Positions 42,327-51,073 of a stretch of 64,000 bases of DNA are shown in pieces (the first letter of the stretch is position 1; every line of letters begins with the position of its first letter). Source of the stretch: Nocardia arthritidis NBRC 100137 (GTDB taxonomy: Bacteria > Actinomycetota > Actinomycetes > Mycobacteriales > Mycobacteriaceae); the NCBI RefSeq assembly GCF_001612765.1, contig NZ_BDBB01000021.1, positions 62,001-126,000 on the forward strand, written 5' to 3'. Below the pieces are notes generated by a model, which did no database searches, was not told where the DNA came from, and worked only from the letters and a program-made list of their open reading frames with translations. The translations under genes and the position numbers were made by a program.

Positions 42327-42703
42327 CACGAGAACGACGACGGCCCCATCCCCTCCAGTGGATCGGCTACGCCTTCGGACGCCGCCTGCCCGATTCGATG
42401 CGCGAGTGGGTGCGCGACGATCTGACCGGGAGGTTCGCCGCCACCCGGCACGTCCTGCGCGGGCTGGTGCCGTTCACCCCGCTGTTCGCGGCGTTCCTGC
42501 TGTTCCCCGGCGAACTGTGGCTGCGCGGCGCGATGGTCCTGCTGGCCCTGCTGCTGGCCCTGTTCTACACCGTCGCCTTCATGCCGATGAACCGCGCGCA
42601 CCGGCTCGCGAAGCACGGCTTACCCGCCGATCTGAAGAACCCCCGACAAGTACAGCGGCAAGCGCGGGAACGCGCCAGATACGCCGCACAGCACCCCCAC
42701 TGA
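42323..42703 (+). CDS. DUF5313 family membrane protein
   Basis: A 126-residue protein of an actinobacterial family: MTRERRRPHPLQWIGYAFGRRLPDSMREWVRDDLTG at the N terminus, then two membrane helices at about 47-90 (LVPFTPLFAAFLLFPGELWLRGAMVLLALLLALFYTVAFM) and a basic C-terminal tail. Function unknown. ATGA overlap with the OhrR-like gene makes it part of the same redox-controlled unit. Confidence 0.85.
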   Translation: MTRERRRPHPLQWIGYAFGRRLPDSMREWVRDDLTGRFAATRHVLRGLVPFTPLFAAFLLFPGELWLRGAMVLLALLLALFYTVAFMPMNRAHRLAKHGLPADLKNPRQVQRQARERARYAAQHPH

Positions 42704-42741
42704 CCGCTGCGTCCCAAAGACACGGGCCGAGAGACACAGCG

Positions 42742-43842
42742 CTAGGGACTGGCGGCCAGGCCGACGAAAGCCGCGAACACTGCCAGGTGGACGCCGCCTT
42801 GGAGGAGTGTCGCGCGTCCGGGGACGATCGTCAGGCCGCCCACGACGACGGTCAGGGCCAGCAGCACCATCTGGGTCGCGCCGAGGCCGAGCACCAAGGG
42901 GCCGTCCAGCCAGATGCTCGCCACAGCGATCGCCGGGATGGTCAGGCCGATGCTCGCCATGGCCGAACCCAGCGCCAGATTGAGACCGATCTGCACCTGG
43001 TCGCGGCGCGCGGCGCGGATCGCGGCGAGCGTCTCGGGCAGCAGCACCAGCAACGCGATCACCACACCGACCGCCGACTGCGGCAGCCCCGCCGACTCGA
43101 CCGCCGACTCGACGGCGGGCGAGACGACCTTCGCCAGTCCCACCACGCAGATAAGGGCGACCAGCAGCAGAGCCGAGGCGACGAGCGCGCTGCGCACGCT
43201 GGGCGACTCGATGTGCTCGTCACCGTCGGCGACGGCACCGCTCACCTCGACCGGCAGGAAGTCGTCCGGATGACGCACCGTCTGCACGAGCACGAACAGG
43301 CCGTACAACGCGAGCGAGGCCACCGCGGCGAAAGCCAGCTGCGCGGGCGAGAACTCCGGACCGGGCTTGCTCGTGGTGAAGGTCGGCAGTACGAGACTGA
43401 GCGTGGCCAGCGTCGCCACGGTTGCCAGCGCCGCACCGGTGCCTTCCGCGTTGAACACCGCCACGCGCCGCCGTAACGCGCCCACCAGCAGGCAGAGACC
43501 GAAGATCCCGTTGCAGGTGATCATCGCCGCGGCGAAGACCGTGTCGCGGGCCAGGGTCGCGGTCTTGTCGCCGCCCTGGGTCATCAGAGTGAGGATGAGC
43601 GCGACTTCGATCACGGTCACCGCGATGGCCAGCACCAACGAGCCGAACGGTTCACCGACGCGGCGCGCGACCACCTCCGCGTGATGCACCGCCGCGAGCA
43701 CCGCCCCGATCAACGCCACCACCACGATCGTCACCGCCACACCGGGCAGACCGCGGCCCCAGGTGGCCGCCAGGGCGAGGACGGCCAGCAGCGGCACGAG
43801 TACGCTCCAGCGAGCGAGTAACACACCGATCATGCCCACCAT
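42742..43842 (-). CDS. Ca2+/H+ antiporter (ChaA/CaCA family)
   Basis: A 366-residue membrane antiporter with about eleven helices in two inverted halves. The two alpha-repeats are seen as AIAVTVIEVALILTLM and VIALLVLLPETLAAIRAARRDQVQIGLNLALGSAMASIGLTIP; the Glu in each (VIEV, LPETL) is the ion-binding residue of the family. An acidic loop with DGDEHIESP lies between halves. The start could be 43842 or the Met three codons later. Same strand as the Ddn-family gene upstream. Likely exports Ca2+ or Na+/K+. Confidence 0.9.
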   Translation of the reverse strand: MVGMIGVLLARWSVLVPLLAVLALAATWGRGLPGVAVTIVVVALIGAVLAAVHHAEVVARRVGEPFGSLVLAIAVTVIEVALILTLMTQGGDKTATLARDTVFAAAMITCNGIFGLCLLVGALRRRVAVFNAEGTGAALATVATLATLSLVLPTFTTSKPGPEFSPAQLAFAAVASLALYGLFVLVQTVRHPDDFLPVEVSGAVADGDEHIESPSVRSALVASALLLVALICVVGLAKVVSPAVESAVESAGLPQSAVGVVIALLVLLPETLAAIRAARRDQVQIGLNLALGSAMASIGLTIPAIAVASIWLDGPLVLGLGATQMVLLALTVVVGGLTIVPGRATLLQGGVHLAVFAAFVGLAASP

Positions 43843-43903
43843 CGTCCCAGCAAACCAGTCGCATCCCAGTCGGGTGATCGGTATCCCCGCCCCGAGCGCG
43901 GGC

Positions 43904-44299
43904 TCAGTCGTCCAGATCGATGCGCACGGTGAGCAGATCGGTGCCGACGAGCCGGACGGCCGCGCTGTTGGCGCGCGGCAGGGCCGCCAAGCGGGCACGC
44001 GGGTCATCCTCGGGCAGCAGATGCGCGGTACCGGTGTGCCAGCGACCGTGCAACCGCAACCGGACCCGATTGTCGACCTTGATGTTCCGCACATACTGCG
44101 AACGCTCGCCGAACTCGGAGACCAGCCAGAATTCCCGTCCGACCTGCCGTCCGCCGATCGGGGTGATCCGCGGTTGCCCGCTGACCCGGCCGGTGGTCTC
44201 CAGGAGGGTCTGCCCGGGAAGCGTGCTGAGCAGCGGATTGCCCACGCGGCGCTGAAACGCCGTCACCACCCGATGCTGGATGTCGCGCAAGTTCGGCAT
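43904..44299 (-). CDS. Deazaflavin-dependent (F420H2) nitroreductase family protein
   Basis: A 131-residue Ddn-family protein: LETTGRVSGQPRITPIGGRQVGREFWLVSEFGERSQYVRNIKVDNRVRLRLHGRWHTGTAHLLPEDDPRARL. The usual GxKSG F420-phosphate loop reads TGRVSGQPR. It is the second protein of this family in the window but only distantly similar to the one at 30.8 kb. It lies 61 bases upstream of the antiporter gene on the same strand. Substrate unknown. Confidence 0.88.
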   Translation of the reverse strand: MPNLRDIQHRVVTAFQRRVGNPLLSTLPGQTLLETTGRVSGQPRITPIGGRQVGREFWLVSEFGERSQYVRNIKVDNRVRLRLHGRWHTGTAHLLPEDDPRARLAALPRANSAAVRLVGTDLLTVRIDLDD

Positions 44300-44654
44300 G
44301 CCGCGACGGTAACACCGGTCGGCAGGCTCCGCCGCGTGCGCGATTCAGGGGCTGAGCAGGCACGAGCCGTCGCGCGGCGCGCCGGGCGCCTACAGGCACC
44401 GGTACGCAAACACCCGCTCGTCGCGTCGCGCAGTGCCGACCGTTCCATGCCGCCGCACCGGACAGCATGGGCACGCGGTGAGCAATCGGGCGAGTTTCCC
44501 TGCACGGAACAAGTTCTTGTGAAATGCAACGCAGATCCTCTGTCCTGCAATATCTCTCCGATGGGGGCCGGCCGGGCGGCCGTGGCGATGCCGTTACCGA
44601 AGAACATCCGGCAAGGAATCGACCCCGCGCCCATCCATGGGTGAGAATTTGGCG
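44300..44654. other. Gap upstream of phoU
   Basis: In these 355 bases no protein frame or RNA is recognised. It should hold the promoters of both divergent genes. An AT-richer patch around 44510-44560 is the likeliest phoU promoter region, but no PHO-box-like direct repeat can be called with confidence. Confidence 0.5.
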
Positions 44655-45317
44655 GTGCGCACCCAGTTCACTGCCGAGCTCATCGCGTTGACGAATGATC
44701 TGACGCTGATGTGCACGCTCGCCCACGATGCCGTCGAGCGTGTCACCGACGCGCTCGTCGACGCCGATCTCACCGCGACCTACGAAGTCTTCGCGCTCGA
44801 TGAGCAGTTGCAGAAAATGTATGGCGCGTGCGAGGCGCGCACCGTGGTGCTGCTGGCATTACAGGCGCCGGTGGCCCGCGACCTGCGGCACGTGGTGACG
44901 GCGATCCAGATCGCCGGTGAACTGTCCCGCATCGGCTGGCTCGCCAGCCGGGTCGCCGACAAGGTGTATCAGAGTCATCCCGGACCCGCGGCGGAGCAAC
45001 CGATCCTGGATGTCCTCGCCGCGATGGGCAAACTGGCGGCCGAGCGCACGGCGCTGGCCGGGCAAGCGGTCGCGGGCCGCCACCCGCTGCCGGAGGAGGA
45101 GGCGCCCGCCGGGCGCCCGATGGAAACGCTGCACCAGCAACTGCATTCCGTGCTGCGCGACCCCGCGACCCAGCCGCCCACCGAGGTAGCGATCGATATC
45201 GCCCTGCTGGGGCATCACCTGGAACGCTGTGTCGACCACACGGCACGCATCGAGCGGCTCATCCGCTTCCTCGACACCGGCGTGCCGCCGACCGCCCAGC
45301 CCAGCGACGACGAGTAA
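44655..45317 (+). CDS. phoU: Phosphate-specific transport system accessory protein PhoU
   Basis: A 220-residue all-helical protein with two PhoU repeats: VRTQFTAELIALTNDLTLMCTLAHDAVERVTDALVDADL... (repeat 1) and a second repeat ending ALLGHHLERCVDHTARIERLIRFL. The E/DxxxD metal-binding motifs are partly kept (DAVERVTD, HLERCVD). It links the Pst phosphate transporter to its sensor kinase and represses the Pho regulon when phosphate is plentiful. GTG at 44655 has GGTGAG 9 bases upstream; an ATG six codons earlier has none. No pst genes are adjacent. Confidence 0.9.
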   Translation: MRTQFTAELIALTNDLTLMCTLAHDAVERVTDALVDADLTATYEVFALDEQLQKMYGACEARTVVLLALQAPVARDLRHVVTAIQIAGELSRIGWLASRVADKVYQSHPGPAAEQPILDVLAAMGKLAAERTALAGQAVAGRHPLPEEEAPAGRPMETLHQQLHSVLRDPATQPPTEVAIDIALLGHHLERCVDHTARIERLIRFLDTGVPPTAQPSDDE

Positions 45318-45338
45318 GCCGCGTCCTACAGTGGAACC

Positions 45339-46286
45339 GTGCTGTTCGACCCCGCGGCGGGGGTATTGATCTCGGACGGTGGATTGGCCACCGAGCTGGA
45401 GACGCGCGGCCACGACCTGTCCGATGCGTTGTGGTCGGCACGCCTGCTCGTGGACGAGCCCGCCGCGATCGAGGCCGTGCACGCCGCCTACTTCCATGCG
45501 GGCGCCGACATCGCGACCACCGCGACCTATCAGGCTTCCTTCGAGGGTTTCGCCGCGCGCGGGCTGACCAGGACGGAATCGGTGCGGCTGTGGCAGCGCG
45601 GCGTGGCGCTGGCCAGTGCGGCGCGCGATGCCTGCGCCGGCGATGGACGGCGCCGCTGGGTCGCCGCCTCGGTCGGCCCGTACGGCGCCGCGCGCGCCGA
45701 CGGATCGGAATATCGTGGCCGCTACGGTCGCACCGTGGCCGAACTGCGAGCATGGCATCGGCCGCGCATGGAGGTGCTCGCCGAGGCGGGCGCCGACCTG
45801 CTGGCCGTGGAGACCGTCCCCGATATCGATGAGGCCGAGGCACTGGTGGACTTGGTGAACGAACTCCGGGTGCCCGCATGGCTCAGCTACACCATCGACG
45901 GCGCCCGCACGCGTGCCGGTCAACCGCTCGCCGACGCCTTCGCGATGGCCGCGGACTCGGCCTCGATCGTCGCGATCGGCGTGAACTGTTGCTCCCCCGC
46001 CGATGTCGCGGCCGCGGTGGACCTCGCCGCTCGCACCGGCAAACCCGTGGTCGCCTATCCCAACAGCGGTGAAGGCTGGGATGCGGCGCGCCATCGCTGG
46101 ACCGGTCCCACACAGTTCACGCCGGGGCAAGCCCGCGAGTGGTATGCGCGGGGCGCGCGGATCATCGGCGGATGCTGCCGTGTCGGCCCCGCCCACATCG
46201 CCCATCTCGCAAGAGAACTACGAGGAACGTCTCCCTTCACCACCCGGACTGCCACCCACTCATCCGGCCCCGGAGCGCCCGGCTGA
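45339..46286 (+). CDS. mmuM: Homocysteine S-methyltransferase (zinc-dependent)
   Basis: A 315-residue (beta-alpha)8-barrel that methylates homocysteine to methionine, usually from S-methylmethionine. The N terminus ISDGGLATELETRGHDLSDALWSARLL is diagnostic. The zinc ligands are Cys in AIGVNCCSP and the adjacent pair in RIIGGCCRVGPAHI. Starts with GTG at 45339, 21 bases after phoU. The C-terminal 15 residues (ATHSSGPGAPG) extend past the usual end. Confidence 0.92.
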   Translation: MLFDPAAGVLISDGGLATELETRGHDLSDALWSARLLVDEPAAIEAVHAAYFHAGADIATTATYQASFEGFAARGLTRTESVRLWQRGVALASAARDACAGDGRRRWVAASVGPYGAARADGSEYRGRYGRTVAELRAWHRPRMEVLAEAGADLLAVETVPDIDEAEALVDLVNELRVPAWLSYTIDGARTRAGQPLADAFAMAADSASIVAIGVNCCSPADVAAAVDLAARTGKPVVAYPNSGEGWDAARHRWTGPTQFTPGQAREWYARGARIIGGCCRVGPAHIAHLARELRGTSPFTTRTATHSSGPGAPG

Positions 46287-46319
46287 GCGCTTTCGGCTGC
46301 GACGCGAGCCACGTTCGGG

Positions 46320-47180
46320 TCATGTCTGCTCGAGCATGGGAAAACGACCGGAACCGAGCAGCCCCGCGATCGCGTCCATCTTCGCTTGCGGGACGGCGTA
46401 GTCCGGATGAGCACGCAGCACCGACGCCGCGTCGTGCAACCGGATCATCTGCCGTTCGGCCTCGGCCGCGGTACGTCCGCCCGCGCTGACCGGATGGCGC
46501 GCGTACACCGGGCGGCGCGGGTCGACCCGGCCCAGGGCGAGCGCTCGGTCCACTCGGCGCGAGCAGCGGCAGAACGCCGCGGGATCGACCAGGCCGCAGG
46601 TCGCGTTCAGGAAGTTCCCGAGTCGTTTCTTGGCTCGCTCCAAGCGCTTTCGATAGGCGGCCGGGGTGACCTCGAGGATCCAGGCGGCCTCGGCGGAACT
46701 CAGTTCGAACACCTCACCGAGCACGAAGGCGATCCGTTCGTCGCGGGCCAGGCATTGCAACATGCCCTGGCTACAGGTCAGCCGCACCTCGGCGGTCAGC
46801 AGCACCGCTTCCGGCCCACGGTGATCCGCCTCGGACAATCCATCGGCCAGCCCGTCCCGGAAAGAGTCCAAGCTCAGTTGCGCGGCCTCCTGCGGGGATT
46901 GCCGCCGCAGATTCAGCAGGTGATTGACGCCGATGCGATAGGCCCAGGTGAGCAGTTTCGCCTCGGCGCGCCAGCTGTGCAGATGGTCGAGGACGCGCAC
47001 CATGATCTCCTGCGTCGCGTCCTCGGCCTCCACGGGCCGCCAGACCATGCGCAGGGCCAGCCGATAGATCGGGTCCTGCAGCAGGCGCACCACCTGGGCG
47101 ATGGCGTCCCGGTCGCCCGCGACCGCGCGGGCGACCATGGCCTTCTCCTCCGCCGCGACCCGGTCGTGCTCCGTGCTCAT
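46320..47180 (-). CDS. RNA polymerase ECF-type sigma factor with C-terminal extension
   Basis: A 286-residue sigma factor. Region 2 is PIYRLALRMVWRPVEAEDATQEIMVRVLDHLHSWRAEAKLLTWAYRIGVNHLLN, and region 4 is LGEVFELSSAEAAWILEVTPAAYRKRLERAKKRL. An extra C-terminal domain of about 90 residues contains CGLVDPAAFCRCSRRVD, a Cys cluster that may bind metal or act as an attached regulator. No anti-sigma factor gene is adjacent. It lies 64 bases downstream of the dehalogenase gene on the same strand. Confidence 0.88.
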   Translation of the reverse strand: MSTEHDRVAAEEKAMVARAVAGDRDAIAQVVRLLQDPIYRLALRMVWRPVEAEDATQEIMVRVLDHLHSWRAEAKLLTWAYRIGVNHLLNLRRQSPQEAAQLSLDSFRDGLADGLSEADHRGPEAVLLTAEVRLTCSQGMLQCLARDERIAFVLGEVFELSSAEAAWILEVTPAAYRKRLERAKKRLGNFLNATCGLVDPAAFCRCSRRVDRALALGRVDPRRPVYARHPVSAGGRTAAEAERQMIRLHDAASVLRAHPDYAVPQAKMDAIAGLLGSGRFPMLEQT

Positions 47181-47244
47181 CCGGCCATCATTCGGCTTGC
47201 GTCGTGGTCGGCGCAAGCACGGCCCGGTCACACCGGGCACGAGG

Positions 47245-48117
47245 TCACGGGCGAGCGGCCGCACCGACCAGGCCGTGCCGGTCGAGCCACTGCGCGACCG
47301 CCCGGCCGATCTCGTCCGGCCGGTCCTCCGGCGCGTGGTGGCCTGCCGGGCCGATCGGCGCGACTTCGGCGCTCGCGAAGGTGCTCGCGGCCCAGTCGAT
47401 CGCCTCCGCCGCACCCAATCCGACGCCGTTCTCCAGCGCCATCAGCAATTTCGGCACCTCGGGTGTCGCGGCCGCCCACTCGCCGTAGTTCCGCACCAGC
47501 GCGACCACATCGGCGGGCTCCCCGTCCAGCGGGAACTCCCGCGGCCACACCAGCAGCGGCTTGCGCGTGGCCGGCGTGGGGTACGGCGCCCGGTACACGT
47601 CGTGGTCTTCGGCGGCGAGATCGGCGGTGCCCTTCGGCAGGTTGAACTCGATGAAAGTGTTCTCCTCCAGAATCATCCGCTCGCCGTCCGGGGAGCGGAA
47701 CTTGCCGAACAGCTCGGCGCCCAGCGGAGGCAGTTCGTCCCAGCGCATCGGCCGCAAGAAGGTCTCGATCAGCGCGATGCCGAGCACCCGGCCCGGATGC
47801 CGCGCGGCCCAATCCATGCCCAGCGCGCCGCCCCAGTCGTGCCCGACCAGCACCACCCGGTCCAGGCCGAGCGCGTCGAACCAGGCGTCCAGGTAGGCGG
47901 CGTGGTCGGTGAAGCGGTAGCCGCTGTCCGGCTTGCCGGATTCCCCCATCCCGATCAGGTCCGGCGCCAGCGCTCTGGTTCGATCGGCGACGTACGGGAT
48001 CACGTTGCGCCACAGGTAGGACGAGGTCGGATTGCCGTGCAGGAATACCACCGGGGTATCCCCCACTCCGGTGTCGCGGTAGTTGATGAAGGAGTCGAGA
48101 ACGTCGACGGTCGGCAT
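47245..48117 (-). CDS. dhaA: Haloalkane dehalogenase
   Basis: A 290-residue alpha/beta-hydrolase that cleaves carbon-halogen bonds hydrolytically. Catalytic residues can be placed: nucleophile Asp94 in VGHDWGGALG, halide-binding Trp95 and Asn29 (FLHGNPTSSYLWRN), acid Glu118 in LIETFLRP, and the His at about 260 in GPAGHHAPEDRPDEIG. This is the HLD-II pattern of DhaA/LinB-type enzymes. AAAGGACC precedes the ATG. Halogenated substrates in the environment or made internally are both possible; no transporter or regulator is adjacent except the downstream sigma factor. Confidence 0.93.
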   Translation of the reverse strand: MPTVDVLDSFINYRDTGVGDTPVVFLHGNPTSSYLWRNVIPYVADRTRALAPDLIGMGESGKPDSGYRFTDHAAYLDAWFDALGLDRVVLVGHDWGGALGMDWAARHPGRVLGIALIETFLRPMRWDELPPLGAELFGKFRSPDGERMILEENTFIEFNLPKGTADLAAEDHDVYRAPYPTPATRKPLLVWPREFPLDGEPADVVALVRNYGEWAAATPEVPKLLMALENGVGLGAAEAIDWAASTFASAEVAPIGPAGHHAPEDRPDEIGRAVAQWLDRHGLVGAAARP

Positions 48118-48803
48118 GATGCGGTCCTTTCAGGTCGGGCTTGCTTGCCCACACCCGTTTCGACACACGATTTGCTTGTCTGTGACCGGACGCGAAGTGA
48201 TCATCGTCACACGACCGGTCAGACGGACGGCGGCGCAGCGCCCTGTCATCTCATGCACACATCCGTACCCATGCAGTAGATATGTGGCCGAGACTGAAGA
48301 TCGGCTGAGAAATTTTTCGATCCTCCGGAAGGAACTTGCCAATCGCCACTCAGCCTATCTACTGTCTTGATACGTAGGACCAAGTGAGATCGAGATGGAG
48401 CGGATGCGTGCTGGCGCCCTACCCGGTAGGGACTTCCCTGGTCACCCCCCTGATCCCGATCACCCCTGATCGTCACGAGTGAGTCCGGAGCAGGCGCGGC
48501 TCGACACCTCGGGACCTCCCCCTCATCAGCCCCGTGGTGTCGTACCAGTGCGGTTTTCGGAGTGGACAACCATCCGCACAACCGCGCGGCTCCCCAGGTC
48601 TCCTCGTGATAGACCGCCCCCGAATCGGCGCCGGCACGGCGATTCGGGGGCGGGCCCACTCTCCTGTCCGAGCGCTCTGGCGCATCGCCCGTTAACGGCC
48701 TGCTGTGCCGAATCTCATACGCGCCGTTGGGTTACGCGAACCCCGCCACTGGATACCTTGTCGCCGGTTACAGTTTCAAGTGGGTTCGGCGTTAGGAAGT
48801 TCG
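48118..48803. other. Long gap between dehalogenase and HNH nuclease genes
   Basis: No convincing gene is seen in these 686 bases. Visible pieces are an inverted repeat TGACCGG (48183-48189) / CCGGTCA (48215-48221) in the dehalogenase promoter area, a lower-GC stretch at about 48290-48400, and a short hairpin CCCTAC (48417-48422) / GTAGGG (48426-48431). A structured leader or small RNA is possible; no known riboswitch is recognised. Confidence 0.45.
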
Positions 48804-49526
48804 ATGAAGTCCACAACGCGGCGGCTGGCTCTGATCGGCATCATGGTGGCGACTTCCATCGGACTGATCTCCTGCTCCTCGGTTCACCCCAGCCAGTCGA
48901 CGGCGGCGGGATGCGGTTCGGGCGGCCGGGCGTGCGCCGATGCCGCCGCCCCGATTCCCGGCCGCGACGCACTCGCTCTGCTGAACTCCCTGCGCGTGGC
49001 GGAGCGCGCGCCCAAAACCGGCTACAGCCGGGACGAATTCGGGCCGCCCTGGTCCGACAACGTCTCGGTGCCCGGCGGCGGCAACGGCTGCGACACCCGC
49101 AACGACATCCTCCAGCGCGACATGACCGACGTGACCTTCAAGTCGGGCAAGTGCATCGTCGCCACCGGAACGCTCGCCGACCCTTACACCGGTAAGACCA
49201 TCGCCTTCAAGCGCGGCACGAAGTCCTCCGACGACGTGCAGATCGATCACGTCGTCGCGCTCTCGGACGCCTGGCAGAAAGGCGCACAGCAGCTTTCCGC
49301 CGAACGCCGCCGCGACCTCGCCAACGACCCGCTGAACCTGCAGGCCGTCGACGGCCCGACCAATCAGTCCAAGAGCGACTCCGACGCGGCCGAATGGCTG
49401 CCGCCGAGCAAGGGCTACCACTGTGCCTACCTGACCAGGCAGATCCAGGTGAAGGCGGCCTACCAGCTCTGGGTCACCCCGGCCGAGAAGGACGCCATGG
49501 TGCGGATCCTGACCGCCTGCCCCTGA
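48804..49526 (+). CDS. Secreted HNH endonuclease family (DUF1524) lipoprotein
   Basis: A 240-residue exported protein with lipobox LISC (Cys near residue 24). The DUF1524/HNH core is QIDHVVALSDAWQKGAQQLSAERRRDLANDPLNLQAVDGPTNQSKSDSDAAEWLPPSK, where DHV provides the general-base His and NDPLNL and NxxK the rest of the betabeta-alpha-metal site. Such proteins are common exported nucleases in actinobacteria. AGGAAG precedes the ATG at 48804. Convergent with the MDR oxidoreductase, 1 base apart. Confidence 0.88.
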   Translation: MKSTTRRLALIGIMVATSIGLISCSSVHPSQSTAAGCGSGGRACADAAAPIPGRDALALLNSLRVAERAPKTGYSRDEFGPPWSDNVSVPGGGNGCDTRNDILQRDMTDVTFKSGKCIVATGTLADPYTGKTIAFKRGTKSSDDVQIDHVVALSDAWQKGAQQLSAERRRDLANDPLNLQAVDGPTNQSKSDSDAAEWLPPSKGYHCAYLTRQIQVKAAYQLWVTPAEKDAMVRILTACP

Positions 49527-49527
49527 G

Positions 49528-50547
49528 TTAGGGAAACTCGATCACCACCTTTCCGAACGGGTCACCGGTGCGGAGATACCGGTAGGCCGCTTCGGCTTCC
49601 TCGAACGCGAACACCCGGTCGATGACGGGACGCATCCGATGGACGGCGATCGCTCGGTTCATAGCCTCGAAATCCGTTCGGCTGCCCACCGCGATGCGGC
49701 GAATCGACAGATACGACGCCCCGAATGGATTGTCCGCGGGCGGGTCGGTGGCGGGCATCGCGCCGATCATCGTGATCCGCGCGTTGTACGCGCCCGACCG
49801 CACGGATTTCGCCAGTGTCGGCATGCCCACCGCGTCGAGGACGTGATCCGCGCCGTCGCCGCCGGTGCGATCCAGCACGGCGAGCTCCCAATCGGGGGTC
49901 CGGCTGCGATCGATCACCTCGTCGGCTCCCAGTGCGCGTAACCGCTCCGCTTTGCGATCGTTCGAGGTGATCGAGATGATCCGGGCGCCGTGCATTTTCG
50001 CGTGCTGTACGCCGAAAAGCGCCACCGACCCACTGCCGACGGTCAATACGGTCTCGCCCGGCCGCACCGGCAACGGCGTGCTCAGCGCGGTCCACGCCAC
50101 CACCCCGGCGCAGGTCAACGTCGCGGCTTCCGCGTCCGTGAGGTGACCGGGCACGTGCACCACCGAATCCTCCTCCAGCAGGGCATAAGTGGCGAGCATG
50201 CCGGGATAGGTGGCGCCGTACTGCTCGACGACGTGCGACCGACGCTGCGGACCGCCGACCCAGCGGACGAAATAGGTGGCGGTCACCCGGTCGCCCATCG
50301 CGGCGCGGGTTACGTCGTCACCCACCGCGATCACCTCGCCGACACCGTCGCTGAGCGGGACGACGCCAGGGGTGGCGGGCAGTGGGTACGTACCGTCCAT
50401 CAGCATCAGATCGCGACGATTCAGCGACGCCGCCCGCACCCGGATCACCACCTGCCGTGGGCCGGGCTCGGGCATCTCCTGCGGCGCGGCGGTCAGCGCG
50501 TCCGCGCCGCGGGAGGGGTCGAGACGGTAGGCGACGGCTTGCCTCAC
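49528..50547 (-). CDS. Zinc-independent MDR oxidoreductase (quinone oxidoreductase type)
   Basis: A 339-residue medium-chain dehydrogenase/reductase. The GroES-like catalytic domain has AASLNRRDLMLMDGTYPLPATPGVVPLSDGVGEVIAVGDDV, and the cofactor domain has TVGSGSVALFGVQHAKMHGARIISITSNDRKAERLRALGADEVIDR. The structural-zinc Cys cluster is absent, and the catalytic zinc ligands are not conserved, so it belongs with zinc-independent quinone/enoyl reductases. GTG at 50547 overlaps the SnoaL gene's stop by 4 bases; the two are one transcript. Confidence 0.9.
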   Translation of the reverse strand: MRQAVAYRLDPSRGADALTAAPQEMPEPGPRQVVIRVRAASLNRRDLMLMDGTYPLPATPGVVPLSDGVGEVIAVGDDVTRAAMGDRVTATYFVRWVGGPQRRSHVVEQYGATYPGMLATYALLEEDSVVHVPGHLTDAEAATLTCAGVVAWTALSTPLPVRPGETVLTVGSGSVALFGVQHAKMHGARIISITSNDRKAERLRALGADEVIDRSRTPDWELAVLDRTGGDGADHVLDAVGMPTLAKSVRSGAYNARITMIGAMPATDPPADNPFGASYLSIRRIAVGSRTDFEAMNRAIAVHRMRPVIDRVFAFEEAEAAYRYLRTGDPFGKVVIEFP

Positions 50548-50987
50548 GCGACGCCGATGTACTGGTGATCCCACCGGATCCGGCCGTCGGCGTCGAGGGC
50601 GATGACGTCGTATCCGCCGCCGACGACGGCGCCGTCGGCCTTCGTCACCAACTGCCAGGTCAGGCCGATCAGGTTCACCGAGAGGCGCACCGCCTGTCCC
50701 TCGGGCACGAACACGTGCTCGCCGGGAGCGACGAACTCGTCGTACGCGCGGTCGACGCGGCGGTCCAGCGCTTCATAGCCGCGGATCTCCACGGTCGGGA
50801 TCGGGAAGGACAGCGCGGCCAACGCTTCCCGCATACCCTGCGGCGGATCCACCAGGACCTGGGCGCCGTCCTCGGCCCACAGCTGCCTGATCCGCTTGCG
50901 CCTGGCTTCGGCATCGGGCTCGTTCCACAACGCGATGTACCGTTCGGCGAATCGCGAAAGTTCCTGCTCATCGAATCTGTTGCTCAT
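50544..50987 (-). CDS. SnoaL-like/NTF2-fold protein
   Basis: A 147-residue cone-shaped alpha+beta barrel protein: RFAERYIALWNEPDAEARRKRIRQLWAEDGAQVL at the N terminus and VTKADGAVVGGGYDVIALDADGRIRWDHQYIGVA at the end, with the typical fold of SnoaL/ketosteroid-isomerase-like proteins. Its role may be ligand isomerisation, hydration or binding. Translationally coupled to the downstream MDR enzyme and divergent from an XRE/MLTR regulator, forming a small regulated redox unit. Confidence 0.85.
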   Translation of the reverse strand: MSNRFDEQELSRFAERYIALWNEPDAEARRKRIRQLWAEDGAQVLVDPPQGMREALAALSFPIPTVEIRGYEALDRRVDRAYDEFVAPGEHVFVPEGQAVRLSVNLIGLTWQLVTKADGAVVGGGYDVIALDADGRIRWDHQYIGVA

Positions 50988-51073
50988 GCGGCAGAGTTTT
51001 GCCGCCGCTGGAAGTCGGTGCGATTCCCCGCAGGGTATGGCGAGCCGACTGCCCGCCCGCCGATACTGCTGCT

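Noticed and set aside
48246..48659. Minus-strand frame (137 codons) in the 48.1-48.8 kb gap
   Set aside because: No recognisable domain, mixed composition and no good ribosome site; left as intergenic.
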